Shown piece by piece: positions 1 to 8,397 of a stretch of DNA of 64,000 nucleotides. The notes under the pieces are model-generated. The model was not told the DNA's origin, ran no database searches, and saw only the letters and a program-made list of their open reading frames with translations. The stretch spans positions 10,386,081-10,450,080 of the forward strand of contig NZ_CP100416.1 of assembly GCF_026017845.1 (NCBI RefSeq), read 5' to 3'. Both the position numbers and the translations under genes were made by a program. Numbering within the stretch: position 1 is the first letter of the stretch; each line of letters begins with the position of its first letter. The stretch is from Amycolatopsis mediterranei (GTDB taxonomy: Bacteria; Actinomycetota; Actinomycetes; Mycobacteriales; Pseudonocardiaceae).

Positions 1-1560
1 GTCCCCGCCGGCGGCGAGGAAGTTGTTCACCGACACGCGGTACGCCGCCGCCGGGTCGACCGGCGTGCCGTTCACCGTGATGTTCGAAACGCGCGAGCCG
101 ATCGGCGCGGCCGCCGAGTACGAGTAGTGCAGCGAGCTCGAGATCTGCAGGATCTTCGTGCCGCTCGCGGTCCACTGCTGTTCCAGCACGTTCTTCAGGT
201 TCGCGCCGGTCAGCGTGATCGTCTGCATGATGTTGGAGAACGGCTGGACGGTGAACGCCTCGCCGTAGGTCACCACGCCGTCACCCTCGCCGTTCGCGGA
301 CGACTTGTACGTCAGGTCGGCGCGGATACCGCCCGGGTTGGTCATCGCGACGACCGCGTTGTTCGACTGCGTGCCCGCGAGCTGCGCGTCGGCGATGACG
401 TCGCCGAGCGGCGACTCACCGGCCGTGTTGCCCGCCGCCGGCAGGTCTGCGGTGATGGTGCCGACCTGCTGGTTCGCGATCGGTGCGGACTTGGTCTTGG
501 CGTCGGCAACCAGCGCCGCCACGGCCGGGTCCGGCGTGACCGTGCGGGTGACGATCTCGTTGAACGCCTTGGTCTGCGACCGCACGACGTCCCGCGTCTG
601 GCGGCTGATCTTCAGGTCCACCACCGACAGCAGCCTGCCGAACGACGAGCCCTGGATGACCGGCCGCGGCTGGCCGGCCGGGTCGTTGATCACGCAGTTG
701 TACTGCTGGTGGCTGTGCCCGGTGAAGAACGCGTCGACCTTCGGCGTCACCGCGGCCGCGATCGCCGCGGCCGGGCCGGGGCGCAGCTTGCAGTCGTTCG
801 GGCCTTCGACCTCGGTGCCGTCACCCTGGTGCATCAGCACGATCTGGGCCTTGACGCCGAAGAAGTCGAGCAGGTTCGCGGTCCGGTTGATCGCCTCGAC
901 CTCGTCGCCGAACTTCAGGCCCTTGATGGCCTCCGGCGTGACGACGGAGGGCAGGTCCTTCAGCGTGGCGCCGATGACGCCGATCGGCACGCCGCCTTCG
1001 AACTTCACGGTGAACGGCAGCAGCGCGGGCAGGCCGTTGGTGAAGTACACATTGGACCCGATGAAGGGGAAGTTCGCACCCTTGAAGGTCTTCTCGAACT
1101 GGCAACCATCGGTCGGGTGGCAGCCGCCGAACTGCATGCGCTGCAGTTCCTTGTACCCCTCGTCGAACTCGTGGTTCCCGACGACGGACGCGGAGACGCC
1201 CAGCATGTTCATGAAGTCGATGGTCGGCTCGTCGTGGAACAGCGCCGACGTCAGCGGTGACGCGCCGATGTTGTCCCCGGCGGACACGACGAACGAGCTG
1301 GCCACCTGCGCCCGCAGCTGCTTCACGTGCGTGGCCAGGTAGGCGGCCCCGCCGGCGTCCACAGTGGTCCCGTCCGACTGCACCACGCGGCCGCCGGAGC
1401 CCGACGGCGGCTCCAGGTTGCCGTGCAGGTCGTTGAACCCGATGATCCGGACGTCGGTGGTGGAATCCGGGCGCTGGCCCGCGGACGCGGGTGCGGTGGT
1501 CACCGCCGTGGTCGCCAGCGCGGCCGCGGCGAACACCGCGAGCCGGGTCGAAAGCCTCAT
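1..1560 (-). CDS. Secreted bifunctional metallophosphatase / 5'-nucleotidase (3' end outside window)
   Basis: An open frame of 520 codons runs from ATG at 1560 to the window edge without a stop, so the C-terminus is missing. Residues 1-27 form a Sec signal peptide ending in ASA. The mature part has the calcineurin-like metallophosphatase motifs FNDLHGN (42-48), GDN (about 95-97), GNHEFDEG (128-135) and GHSHQQY (281-287), followed by the 5'-nucleotidase C-terminal domain (YGEAFTVQPFSN). This family hydrolyses extracellular nucleotides or 2',3'-cyclic nucleotides for phosphate or nucleoside scavenging. A GGAGGAAG ribosome site lies 8 nt before the start. The exact substrate cannot be read from the sequence. 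Confidence 0.93.
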   Translation of the reverse strand, partial: MRLSTRLAVFAAAALATTAVTTAPASAGQRPDSTTDVRIIGFNDLHGNLEPPSGSGGRVVQSDGTTVDAGGAAYLATHVKQLRAQVASSFVVSAGDNIGASPLTSALFHDEPTIDFMNMLGVSASVVGNHEFDEGYKELQRMQFGGCHPTDGCQFEKTFKGANFPFIGSNVYFTNGLPALLPFTVKFEGGVPIGVIGATLKDLPSVVTPEAIKGLKFGDEVEAINRTANLLDFFGVKAQIVLMHQGDGTEVEGPNDCKLRPGPAAAIAAAVTPKVDAFFTGHSHQQYNCVINDPAGQPRPVIQGSSFGRLLSVVDLKISRQTRDVVRSQTKAFNEIVTRTVTPDPAVAALVADAKTKSAPIANQQVGTITADLPAAGNTAGESPLGDVIADAQLAGTQSNNAVVAMTNPGGIRADLTYKSSANGEGDGVVTYGEAFTVQPFSNIMQTITLTGANLKNVLEQQWTASGTKILQISSSLHYSYSAAAPIGSRVSNITVNGTPVDPAAAYRVSVNNFLAAGGD

Positions 1561-1676
1561 GAGTGTTCTTCCTCCGATTCGCGCCCTTGGTCCCCGAACG
1601 GGCGCACGGCGGAGGATTCTGCCTCGCGAAGCAGTTACCTACCAGGGTCAAAAGACGGACGTAAAGCGAACGTCAC

Positions 1677-2456
1677 CTAACGGCTTCCGTCGAGCAGCAC
1701 TCCGGCCACGAGTTCCGGGTCGTCGTTCATCGGCACGTGCCCGCAGCCCGGCAGCAGCCGGAAGACCCCGTGCGGTGCGACTTTCCGCAGGTCGGCGAGG
1801 CGCGGCCGGGCGAGGATCCGGTCACGCTCGGCCCAGGCGATGGTCACCGGGACACCGGTGACCGGGCCGGTGAAGCGGAAGTCGCCCCGGGACTGCGCGG
1901 CCGTGGGCTCGAACCCCGGCGCGGTGGCGAGCGCGTGCGCGTCCTCGACGACGGTCTCGGGCGTCTGCAGCTCGGGCCGTCCGACGATCATCCCGGTCAG
2001 GGCGCGCCGCCCGGACGCGCTCGCGGCGATGCGGCGCACGACGTGCGGTGGCGTGCGCTGCGCGAGGGCCCGGTGGGCCTTGAGCGTGGCGATCGCGTAC
2101 ATCTTCTGGGTCCGGTTCCACAACCCGGCCGGCGACAACGCCGTGACGCTGCGGACCAAGCCGGCCTGCCCGAGGGCCAGCGAGAGCAGGCCGCCGAGCG
2201 AGTTGCCGGCGACGTGCGGCCGGTCGAGCCCCAGGTCGGTGAAGAGCTGCTTGAACATCACCAGCGCGGGCTCGATGCCGTACCCGCCGGACGGCTCGGG
2301 CGACTCGCCGAAGCCGGGCAGGTCGACGGCGATGACGTCACGATGGGCCGTGAGCAGCGGGAACACCGGCGCCCACGCCTGGCGGCGGTGGCCGATGCCG
2401 TGGATCAGCACCAGCGGCTCGCCCCGGCCCGCGCGGTCGTAGACAACGTCGTCCAT
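1677..2456 (-). CDS. Alpha/beta-fold hydrolase
   Basis: The 259-residue protein has the alpha/beta hydrolase signatures: oxyanion-hole segment HGIGH (19-23), the PGFGES turn (47-52), nucleophile elbow GNSLGG with Ser86, and a catalytic His in GCGHVPMNDD near residue 243. There is no signal peptide, so it is probably cytoplasmic. The fold covers esterases, haloperoxidase-like and C-C hydrolases; substrate is unknown. It stands alone, 120 nt upstream of the nucleotidase on the same strand and 38 nt after the neighbouring oxidoreductase, so co-transcription with that gene is possible. Confidence 0.88.
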   Translation of the reverse strand: MDDVVYDRAGRGEPLVLIHGIGHRRQAWAPVFPLLTAHRDVIAVDLPGFGESPEPSGGYGIEPALVMFKQLFTDLGLDRPHVAGNSLGGLLSLALGQAGLVRSVTALSPAGLWNRTQKMYAIATLKAHRALAQRTPPHVVRRIAASASGRRALTGMIVGRPELQTPETVVEDAHALATAPGFEPTAAQSRGDFRFTGPVTGVPVTIAWAERDRILARPRLADLRKVAPHGVFRLLPGCGHVPMNDDPELVAGVLLDGSR

Positions 2457-2494
2457 GACCCGAGGGTAGCGGAATCTGCAACCACCGGTAACAG

Positions 2495-3574
2495 TTACTT
2501 TGCGTCCGGTTCGATCCGGGTGCCGCTGTCCGCCGACTGCTGGACGGCGTCGAGCACGCGGTGCACGCGCAGGGCGTGCTCGAAGTCCGGCAGGTCGCCC
2601 TTGAGGTGCCGGGCGTACGCGTGCGCCACGTTGTACGAGGGTTCGGCGCTGCGCCCGGCCAGCTGCGGCAGCTCGTACCGCGCGGGCACGGTGAGCTTCT
2701 CCAGCGTGCCGGTCCGGCTGCCGCGCAGCGTCAGCTTCGCGATCCAGAACAGCGGGTCCGCGGCCTCGACGAGCAGCGTGCCTTCGGTGCCGTTGATCTC
2801 CCAGTGGAAGTCCGTGGCCGGCGACGTCCCGCCACGCAGGTGCAGCGACGCGACGGCACCTCCGGTCAGCACGCCGGTGACGGCGATCTGGTCCGGCGCC
2901 GTCATCTCGACGGACTCACCGGTGACCTCGTCGCGCACCCGCGGCCGGACCGTCGCCATCGTTGCCGAGAGCTCGGCGAAGCCGCCGAGCACCATGGCCA
3001 GCGCGTCGACCGTGTGCGCGAACGGAATGGTCAGCATCGTCGCCCCACCCGCGGGGTGCAGCTGGTAGTCGCGGCCGGCCCGCACGCTCGGGCCCCAATT
3101 CGCGCCTGAAGCGATCAGCGACGTCGAGAGCACGCGGCCGACGTAGCCGTCCTTGATGAGGTCGCGCAGGTAGCGCAACGCCGGCGCGGACCGTCCCTGC
3201 AGGCCGACCGCGGTCGTCTTGTCCCGGGCGGCGTCGGCCAGCGCCTCGGTTTCGGCGAGGCTCACGCCCAGCGGCCACTCGCTCAGCACCTGCTTGCCCG
3301 CGGCGAGCGCGGGCTCGATGAGCGCCCGGTGCTGCGGCACCTTCACGGCGACCACCACGAGGTCGACCTCCGGGTGCTGGGCGAGTTGCCCGGCGTCGCC
3401 GAAGGTCAGCGGCACGCCGTACTTTTCGCCGGCCACTCGCGCCGACTCGGCGCTGCTGCCGGCGAGCGCGCGGAGTTCGTAGCCGTCCACCGCGGCCAGC
3501 GCGGGCACGTGCGCGGTCGCGGCCCAGCCGCCGTTCGCGCTGAGCCCGACGATGCCGACCCGGAGCGGTGCCAT
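2495..3574 (-). CDS. Gfo/Idh/MocA family oxidoreductase, Gal80-like
   Basis: The 359-residue protein begins MAPLRVGIVG with a Rossmann NAD(P)-binding loop (residues 7-16) and continues into the Gfo/Idh/MocA C-terminal domain. Start chosen at ATG 3574 because GAAAGGAA precedes it; an upstream ATG at 3628 lacks such a site. Where catalytic members have EKP, this protein has EWP (99-101) followed by LG. This is the Gal80-like variant, in which the usual catalytic lysine is absent. It may therefore be a sugar-sensing or atypical oxidoreductase rather than a standard dehydrogenase. The neighbouring hydrolase lies 38 nt downstream. Confidence 0.85.
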   Translation of the reverse strand: MAPLRVGIVGLSANGGWAATAHVPALAAVDGYELRALAGSSAESARVAGEKYGVPLTFGDAGQLAQHPEVDLVVVAVKVPQHRALIEPALAAGKQVLSEWPLGVSLAETEALADAARDKTTAVGLQGRSAPALRYLRDLIKDGYVGRVLSTSLIASGANWGPSVRAGRDYQLHPAGGATMLTIPFAHTVDALAMVLGGFAELSATMATVRPRVRDEVTGESVEMTAPDQIAVTGVLTGGAVASLHLRGGTSPATDFHWEINGTEGTLLVEAADPLFWIAKLTLRGSRTGTLEKLTVPARYELPQLAGRSAEPSYNVAHAYARHLKGDLPDFEHALRVHRVLDAVQQSADSGTRIEPDAK

Positions 3575-3793
3575 GAGCGTTCCTTTCGTTGCCTGCATAG
3601 AGCCCGACGTGCCGAGCGTCGTGCGCATTCCCGTATCGGCGCAAGCCGCATCCGGTTACGCCGGCATGACTTCGCTCACCCACGGTCCACCGATCGGCGG
3701 CGGACGGGTCGGCCGAGTGGCCGATGGCGGCCCCGGACCGTCGGGCTCTTCGACCGAAGCGGCACCGGGGGCAAGATCCATAACGTCGATGGC

Positions 3794-4420
3794 ATGACGA
3801 ACGCGCAGCTCACAGCCCTGCAGTACGGCTTCATCGCCTTCCTCGCACTGTGGGCCGTGGTGCTGGTGCCGCAGCTGATCACCCAGCTCGCCCGGCACGG
3901 CGGCCTGCGGCTGCGCGGCCTCGCCACCACCGCGGCGGTGCTGCTCTACGGCTGCATGACGCTCGCGGTCGTCCTCCTGCCGCTGCCGGGTCCCGGCAGC
4001 CGCCGGCTCGGCCAGACCGTGCAGCTGCACCCGTTCCAGTGGATCGCCGACATCCACACGGAGCTGCTCAAGCACGGGGGGCAGTGGTTCATGACGCAGA
4101 CGTTCCAGCAGGCGTGCCTGAACGTCCTGCTGTTCGTCCCGCTCGGGGTGTTCGCCCGGATCCTCTGGCGCCGCGGCCTGACCGGCACCGCGCTGATCGG
4201 CTTCACGGCGTCACTGCTCATCGAGTTCATGCAGCTCACGGCCAACTTCGGCACGGCGCCGTTCGTCTACCGCATCTTCGACGTCGACGACCTCATGAAC
4301 AACACATTCGGCGCCGTCGCCGGCTGGGTGTTCGGGGCGCTGCTGCTGACGCTCCGGCGTTCACCGGTCGACGTGCAGCCGGCCCGGAGCGAGCGGGTCC
4401 ACTTCGCCGAGACGCGCTAG
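3794..4420 (+). CDS. VanZ family membrane protein
   Basis: This 208-residue protein has about five hydrophobic segments and the VanZ-like core: a PFQWIADIH segment, NVLLFVPLGVF, LIEFMQL and the conserved DVDDLMNNTFGA near the C-terminus. VanZ proteins are membrane proteins linked to glycopeptide (teicoplanin) tolerance and to cell-envelope or sortase contexts, but the biochemical activity is unknown. The start at 3794 is the first in-frame ATG before the first transmembrane helix; the ribosome site is weak. Its 3' end overlaps the antisense small membrane gene by 60 nt. Confidence 0.85.
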   Translation: MTNAQLTALQYGFIAFLALWAVVLVPQLITQLARHGGLRLRGLATTAAVLLYGCMTLAVVLLPLPGPGSRRLGQTVQLHPFQWIADIHTELLKHGGQWFMTQTFQQACLNVLLFVPLGVFARILWRRGLTGTALIGFTASLLIEFMQLTANFGTAPFVYRIFDVDDLMNNTFGAVAGWVFGALLLTLRRSPVDVQPARSERVHFAETR

Positions 4421-4537
4421 CCGGGCTTTCCGCTGCAGCGCGGCCCGCTTGGCGGTCCGCCGGTCTTCCAGGACGACGACGAGCGCGGCCACGGCCAAGA
4501 CCAGCGCGACCAGCCCGAGGACGATCGGAAGCTGCAC
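4361..4537 (-). CDS. Small single-pass membrane protein, 58 residues
   Basis: A GTG start at 4537 is preceded by a strong GAGGAGG ribosome site 6-7 nt upstream. The product starts VQLPIVLGLVALV, has one hydrophobic helix at residues 4-23, then a basic amphipathic stretch (EDRRTAKRAALQRKAR) and ends at TGA 4361-4363. The architecture is a short N-out or N-in anchor with a cationic cytoplasmic tail. The last 60 nt overlap the VanZ gene in antisense. I do not recognise a family. The clean hydrophobic frame plus the ribosome site are the evidence that it is real; it is easy to miss because of its length and GTG start. Confidence 0.6.
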   Translation of the reverse strand: MQLPIVLGLVALVLAVAALVVVLEDRRTAKRAALQRKARLARLGEVDPLAPGRLHVDR

Positions 4538-4559
4538 GAAATCCTCCTCGGTACGGCGC

Positions 4560-4575
4560 TGTGCGGGAGATCACA
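4560..4575. promoter_or_regulatory. CRP/GlxR-like site
   Basis: TGTGCGGGAGATCACA differs at one base from the CRP/GlxR consensus TGTGA-N6-TCACA. It lies between the divergent small membrane gene (start 4537) and mug (start 4655), where a cAMP-dependent regulator could act on either promoter. Evidence is sequence only. Confidence 0.3.
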
Positions 4576-4654
4576 CAGGTTACGCAGGTCAGTACCGAAT
4601 TGGCTACCCCCCGCGACGAAGGCGGCGAACCCGGGCGTGCCGGAAACTGGACGG

Positions 4655-5215
4655 GTGAGCACCCGACCCACGAAGGACCAGCTGGCCGCGGCGCACAACG
4701 CCACCATCCCCGACGTCATCGCCCCCGGCCTCGACGTCCTCTTCTGCGGCATCAACCCCGGCCTGTACTCCGGTGCGCTCGGCCGGCACTTCGCCCGCCC
4801 CGGCAACCGCTTCTGGCCCGCCCTCCACAACGGCGGCTTCACGCCGCGGCGCTACTCGCCCGGCGAGCAGGACCGGCTGCTCGAGCTCCGCCTCGGCATC
4901 ACGAACGTCGTCGCCCGGACCACCGCCCGCGCCGACGAACTGACCGATGACGAGTTGCGCGAGGGCGGGAAGCTGCTCGTCGCGAAGGTGCTCGAGTACC
5001 GGCCGCGGTGGCTGGCCGTCGTCGGGATCACCGCCTACCGGACCGCCTTCGGCTTCCCGAAGGCGCGCGTCGGGCGGCAGGACCACCGGATCGGCGACAC
5101 CCACGTGTGGGTGCTGCCGAACCCGAGCGGGCTCAACGCACACTGGACGCCGGCCGGGCTGGCGGCGGAGTTCGCCGAGCTGCGGACCGCATCCGAAGAC
5201 TGTCGAAATCGTTGA
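4655..5215 (+). CDS. mug: G/U mismatch-specific DNA glycosylase (Mug/TDG family)
   Basis: The 186-residue protein has the two active-site motifs of family 2 uracil-DNA glycosylases: GINPG (after LDVLFC) and NPSGLNAHW near the C-terminus, the usual minor-groove intercalation loop. It removes uracil, ethenocytosine or thymine from mismatches with guanine in base-excision repair. The start is ambiguous: GTG 4655 (VSTRPTKDQL) is preferred because GGAAA lies about 9 nt upstream and it matches the usual family N-terminus; GTG 4637 would add six residues. It stands alone as a single-gene unit. Confidence 0.9.
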   Translation: MSTRPTKDQLAAAHNATIPDVIAPGLDVLFCGINPGLYSGALGRHFARPGNRFWPALHNGGFTPRRYSPGEQDRLLELRLGITNVVARTTARADELTDDELREGGKLLVAKVLEYRPRWLAVVGITAYRTAFGFPKARVGRQDHRIGDTHVWVLPNPSGLNAHWTPAGLAAEFAELRTASEDCRNR

Positions 5216-5479
5216 ACGGCTCACGGGCCACCCTCAGTAGCGCCGATGGCCCCATCAGGTCCTTTCCCGCCCACCCGCGCCAACTCTCCATGATCGACTT
5301 CTACCGAAAGTTTGCTGTGACCGGCGGATTGGGCCATGAGGGGGATTTGGCGTCATGAGCTGCGCAATCGCGACTCGTACCCAGCAGGAGGAGTCACTTC
5401 CGCCCGGTCCAAGCAGGGAACCGGACGGTGCCGGAGACGTCCGGCACCCGGGAGCGACGCGCAGAGACGGAGGCCCACG

Positions 5480-6265
5480 ATGCACGGCATCGAGCCCACC
5501 CGCAGGCCCGCGGGGCCGGCCGGACCCGGCGGGCGAAGCCTCGGCGTGGCGGTCGTCGATCCGGTGCCGATCTTCCGCGACGGCCTCGCCGCGCTCGTGC
5601 ACCGCAACCAGGGATTGCACTGGGCCGGGCAAGCCGCCAGCCACCACGCGGCCCTGCAGCTGTGCGAGCAGGTCAAGCCGGACGTCGTCCTCCTGGACTC
5701 GGCGCTCGACCCGAACTGCCACCTGACCAAACTGCTCAACGCCGGCGACCCGGCGCTGATCCTGGTCATCCTGATCCGTGACGCGAATCGCACGCAGCAG
5801 TACCTCGCGACCGCGATCGCCGCCGGCGCGCACGCGATCGTGCCGCGGTCGATCGATTCACGGCGGCTGGCCGAAGCGATCCGGCGGGCGCACAGCGAAC
5901 GCCGTTACATCGACCCGGCGCTGGCCGCCTTGACCGCCCGGCCGAAGCGCACGGCCGCTCCGAAGGGCGACCTCGCGCACGACAGCCCGCCGGCGCCGCG
6001 CGGCGCGATGCCGCTGTCCAGGCGCGAGTACCAGGTGCTCCAGCTGGTCGCCGAAGGGCTCGAAAACTCGGCGATCGCGAAGCTGCTGTTCCTGTCCGTC
6101 GAGACCGTCCGGACCCACGTGAAGAGCATCCTGCGCAAGCTTTCCGCCCGGGACCGGACACACGCGGTGACGATCGCCTTCCGCAGCGGGATCCTGATCG
6201 CCCGTGCCGAAGACGGGCACGTGCCGGTGACGGCGGACACAACGGCGATCCCCGACCACCGCTGA
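5480..6265 (+). CDS. Orphan LuxR-family response regulator with atypical receiver
   Basis: The 261-residue protein has an N-terminal receiver-like domain (about residues 20-140) and a C-terminal LuxR/NarL helix-turn-helix (about 190-250, from LSRREYQVLQLVAEGL to IAFRSG). The phosphoacceptor-like Asp is present in VVLLDSALD, but the acidic pair is reduced to VVDP and the conserved Lys is replaced by Arg in VPRSI. Such receivers often act without canonical phosphorylation. No histidine kinase is adjacent. Start ATG 5480 has GGAGG about 8 nt upstream. Target genes are unknown; fadE5 lies 160 nt downstream in the same direction but has its own promoter-like region. Confidence 0.85.
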   Translation: MHGIEPTRRPAGPAGPGGRSLGVAVVDPVPIFRDGLAALVHRNQGLHWAGQAASHHAALQLCEQVKPDVVLLDSALDPNCHLTKLLNAGDPALILVILIRDANRTQQYLATAIAAGAHAIVPRSIDSRRLAEAIRRAHSERRYIDPALAALTARPKRTAAPKGDLAHDSPPAPRGAMPLSRREYQVLQLVAEGLENSAIAKLLFLSVETVRTHVKSILRKLSARDRTHAVTIAFRSGILIARAEDGHVPVTADTTAIPDHR

Positions 6266-6339
6266 CGGCTCTTTCGCAGGCCGAAGGCAACATTCGGGGG
6301 GATTTCCGATACTCGGAAGTGCGGATCTGCTTGCTCTGG

Positions 6340-6353
6340 TTACCCGCAGGTAA
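6340..6353. promoter_or_regulatory. Palindromic operator, copy 1 upstream of fadE5
   Basis: TTACCCGCAGGTAA fits YTAC-N6-GTAR. It lies 71 nt before the fadE5 start, and a second copy follows 24 bp downstream. The same palindrome occurs before the SCP2/TetR genes and between fabG4 and fadA2, which suggests a shared TetR-type repressor. Confidence 0.6.
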
Positions 6354-6363
6354 TATCCTGAAG

Positions 6364-6377
6364 TTACCGGCGAGTAA
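6364..6377. promoter_or_regulatory. Palindromic operator, copy 2 upstream of fadE5
   Basis: TTACCGGCGAGTAA is the second YTAC-N6-GTAR copy, ending 47 nt before the fadE5 ATG. Its reverse strand, TTACTCGCCGGTAA, closely resembles the core of the fabG4/fadA2 palindrome (CTACTCGCTAGTAG). Confidence 0.6.
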
Positions 6378-6424
6378 GGCGAATATGTGCCCGGCCGGGG
6401 AGCCGAACACATTGGAGTGACGAC

Positions 6425-8260
6425 ATGGGCCACTACAAGAGCAACGTCCGAGACCTCGAGTTCAACCTCTTCGAGGTACTCGGCGTGCAGGAGCGCCTGG
6501 GCAAGGGTGTGCTCGCCGAATCCGACGAAGAGACCGCCCGCGGGGTGCTGTCCGAGCTGAACAAGCTCGCGACCGGCCCGCTCGCCGAGTCCTTCGCCGA
6601 CGCCGACCGCAACCCGCCCGTGTACGACCCGAAGACGTTCAGCGTCAAGATCCCCGAGTCCTTCAAGAAGAGCTACAAGCAGCTCCTGGACGGCGAGTGG
6701 TGGCGCCTCGGCCTGACCAACGACCTCGGTGGCTTCGGTCTCCCCCCGACGGTCCAGTGGGCCGCGTCCGAGCTCATCCTCGGCGCGAACGCCCCGCTGT
6801 TCATGTACCTGGCGGGCCCCAACTTCGCCATGATCGTGAACAAGAACGGCACCGAAGAGCAGAAGCACTGGGCCCAGCTCATGATCGACCGGGCCTGGGG
6901 CGCCACGATGGTGCTGACCGAGCCGGACGCCGGCTCCGACGTCGGCGCGGGCCGCACGAAGGCCACCAAGCAGGAGGACGGCTCCTGGCACATCGACGGC
7001 GTGAAGCGGTTCATCACCTCGGCCGAGCACGACATGAGCGAAAACATCATGCACCTGGTGCTCGCCCGCCCCGAGGGCCCCGGCATCGAGACCAAGCCGG
7101 GCACCAAGGGCCTGTCGCTGTTCCTCGTGCCGAAGTTCCACTTCGACTCCAAGACCGGTGAGCTGGGCGAGCGCAACGGCGCCTACGTCACGAACGTCGA
7201 GCACAAGATGGGCATCAAGGCCTCGACCACCTGCGAGCTGACCTTCGGCCAGCACGGCACCCCGGCCAAGGGCTGGCTGCTCGGCGAGGTGCACGACGGC
7301 ATCGCGCAGATGTTCCAGGTCATCGAGTACGCCCGGATGATGGTCGGCACGAAGGCCATCGCGACGCTCTCGACGGGTTACCTCAACGCCCTCGAGTACG
7401 CCAAGGAGCGCGTCCAGGGCGCCGACCTGCCGAACATGCTGAACAAGGCCGCCCCGCGCGTCACCATCACGCACCACCCGGACGTCCGCCGCTCGCTGAT
7501 GCTCCAGAAGGCGTACGCCGAGGGCCTCCGCGCGGTGTACCTCTACACGGCGTCGTTCCAGGACCAGCTGTGGACCGGCGAGGGCGACCAGAAGCTCGCG
7601 CACGGCGTCAACGACCTGCTGCTGCCGATCGTCAAGGGCGTCGGCTCCGAGCGCGCCACCGAGCAGCTCGTGCAGTCGCTGCAGACGCTGGGCGGGTCCG
7701 GCTTCCTGCAGGACTACCCGATCGAGCAGTACATCCGCGACGCCAAGATCGACTCGCTGTACGAGGGCACCACGGCGATCCAGTCGCTGGACTTCTTCTT
7801 CCGCAAGATCGTCCGCGACAAGGGCCAGTCGCTGGCCTTCGTCGCCGGCGAGATCACCAAGTTCATCGAGTCCGAGGCGGGCAACGGCCGGCTCAAGAAC
7901 GAGCGCGGGCTGCTCAAGCAGGCCCTCGAGGACACCCAGGGCATGCTGGGCTCGCTGATCGGCTACCTGACGGCGTCCCAGGAGGACCCGCAGAGCATCA
8001 ACAAGGTCGGCCAGCACACGGTCCGCCTGCTGATGTCCGTCGGCGACCTGCTCATCGGCTGGCAGCTGCTCAAGCACGCCGAGGTCGCGATCGGCAAGCT
8101 CGACGCGGGTGCGTCCGCCAAGGACGTCCCGTTCTACGAGGGCAAGATCGCCGTGGCCTCGTTCTTCGCGAAGCAGGTGCTGCCGGAGCTGACCGCCCGC
8201 CGCGCCATCGTGGAGGCCGCCGACAACGCGCTCATGGAGCTGGACGAAGCCGCGTTCTGA
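6425..8260 (+). CDS. fadE5: Acyl-CoA dehydrogenase, FadE5 type
   Basis: The 611-residue protein matches mycobacterial FadE5 in length and in its opening MGHYKSNVRDLEFNLFEV. It has the flavin-enzyme N-terminal, middle (MVLTEPDAGSDVGAG) and C-terminal alpha domains, with YEGTTAIQSLDFFFRK near residues 445-460 in the active-site region, and an extra C-terminal helical domain. It should oxidise acyl-CoA to trans-2-enoyl-CoA in beta-oxidation, using FAD and passing electrons to ETF. Two YTAC-N6-GTAR palindromes lie in its promoter, the same as at fabG4/fadA2. A strong hairpin terminator follows the stop. In Mycobacterium tuberculosis fadE5 sits beside fadA2-fabG4-htdX; here those genes are about 42 kb away. 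Confidence 0.93.
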   Translation: MGHYKSNVRDLEFNLFEVLGVQERLGKGVLAESDEETARGVLSELNKLATGPLAESFADADRNPPVYDPKTFSVKIPESFKKSYKQLLDGEWWRLGLTNDLGGFGLPPTVQWAASELILGANAPLFMYLAGPNFAMIVNKNGTEEQKHWAQLMIDRAWGATMVLTEPDAGSDVGAGRTKATKQEDGSWHIDGVKRFITSAEHDMSENIMHLVLARPEGPGIETKPGTKGLSLFLVPKFHFDSKTGELGERNGAYVTNVEHKMGIKASTTCELTFGQHGTPAKGWLLGEVHDGIAQMFQVIEYARMMVGTKAIATLSTGYLNALEYAKERVQGADLPNMLNKAAPRVTITHHPDVRRSLMLQKAYAEGLRAVYLYTASFQDQLWTGEGDQKLAHGVNDLLLPIVKGVGSERATEQLVQSLQTLGGSGFLQDYPIEQYIRDAKIDSLYEGTTAIQSLDFFFRKIVRDKGQSLAFVAGEITKFIESEAGNGRLKNERGLLKQALEDTQGMLGSLIGYLTASQEDPQSINKVGQHTVRLLMSVGDLLIGWQLLKHAEVAIGKLDAGASAKDVPFYEGKIAVASFFAKQVLPELTARRAIVEAADNALMELDEAAF

Positions 8261-8275
8261 TCAACGTGTTCCGCC

Positions 8276-8307
8276 GAAGGGCCCCTTCCACCCGGAAGGG
8301 GCCCTTC
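8276..8307 (+). terminator. Rho-independent-like hairpin after fadE5
   Basis: A perfect 14-bp stem (arm GAAGGGCCCCTTCC at 8276-8289, loop ACCC, complementary arm 8294-8307) begins 15 nt after the fadE5 stop. The U-tract is poor, as is usual in actinomycetes. Confidence 0.8.
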
Positions 8308-8397
8308 CGGCGTTTCGAGGTCATACCGCCGGGGAATTCCGTCTTCGAGTTCGCGGGACCGAGTGGCCGGACCTGCGACCACCGAGAGGAGATAGTG

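Noticed and set aside
127..1260. 377-codon frame antisense to the 5'-nucleotidase
   Set aside because: The real gene is the minus-strand nucleotidase with signal peptide and all metallophosphatase motifs; the plus frame is a shadow.
5858..8077. 739-codon open frame antisense to fadE5
   Set aside because: It mirrors the codon bias of the sense gene (very high GC at third positions), encodes a Leu/Arg/Val/Asp-rich sequence with no fold-like pattern, and has no ribosome site.
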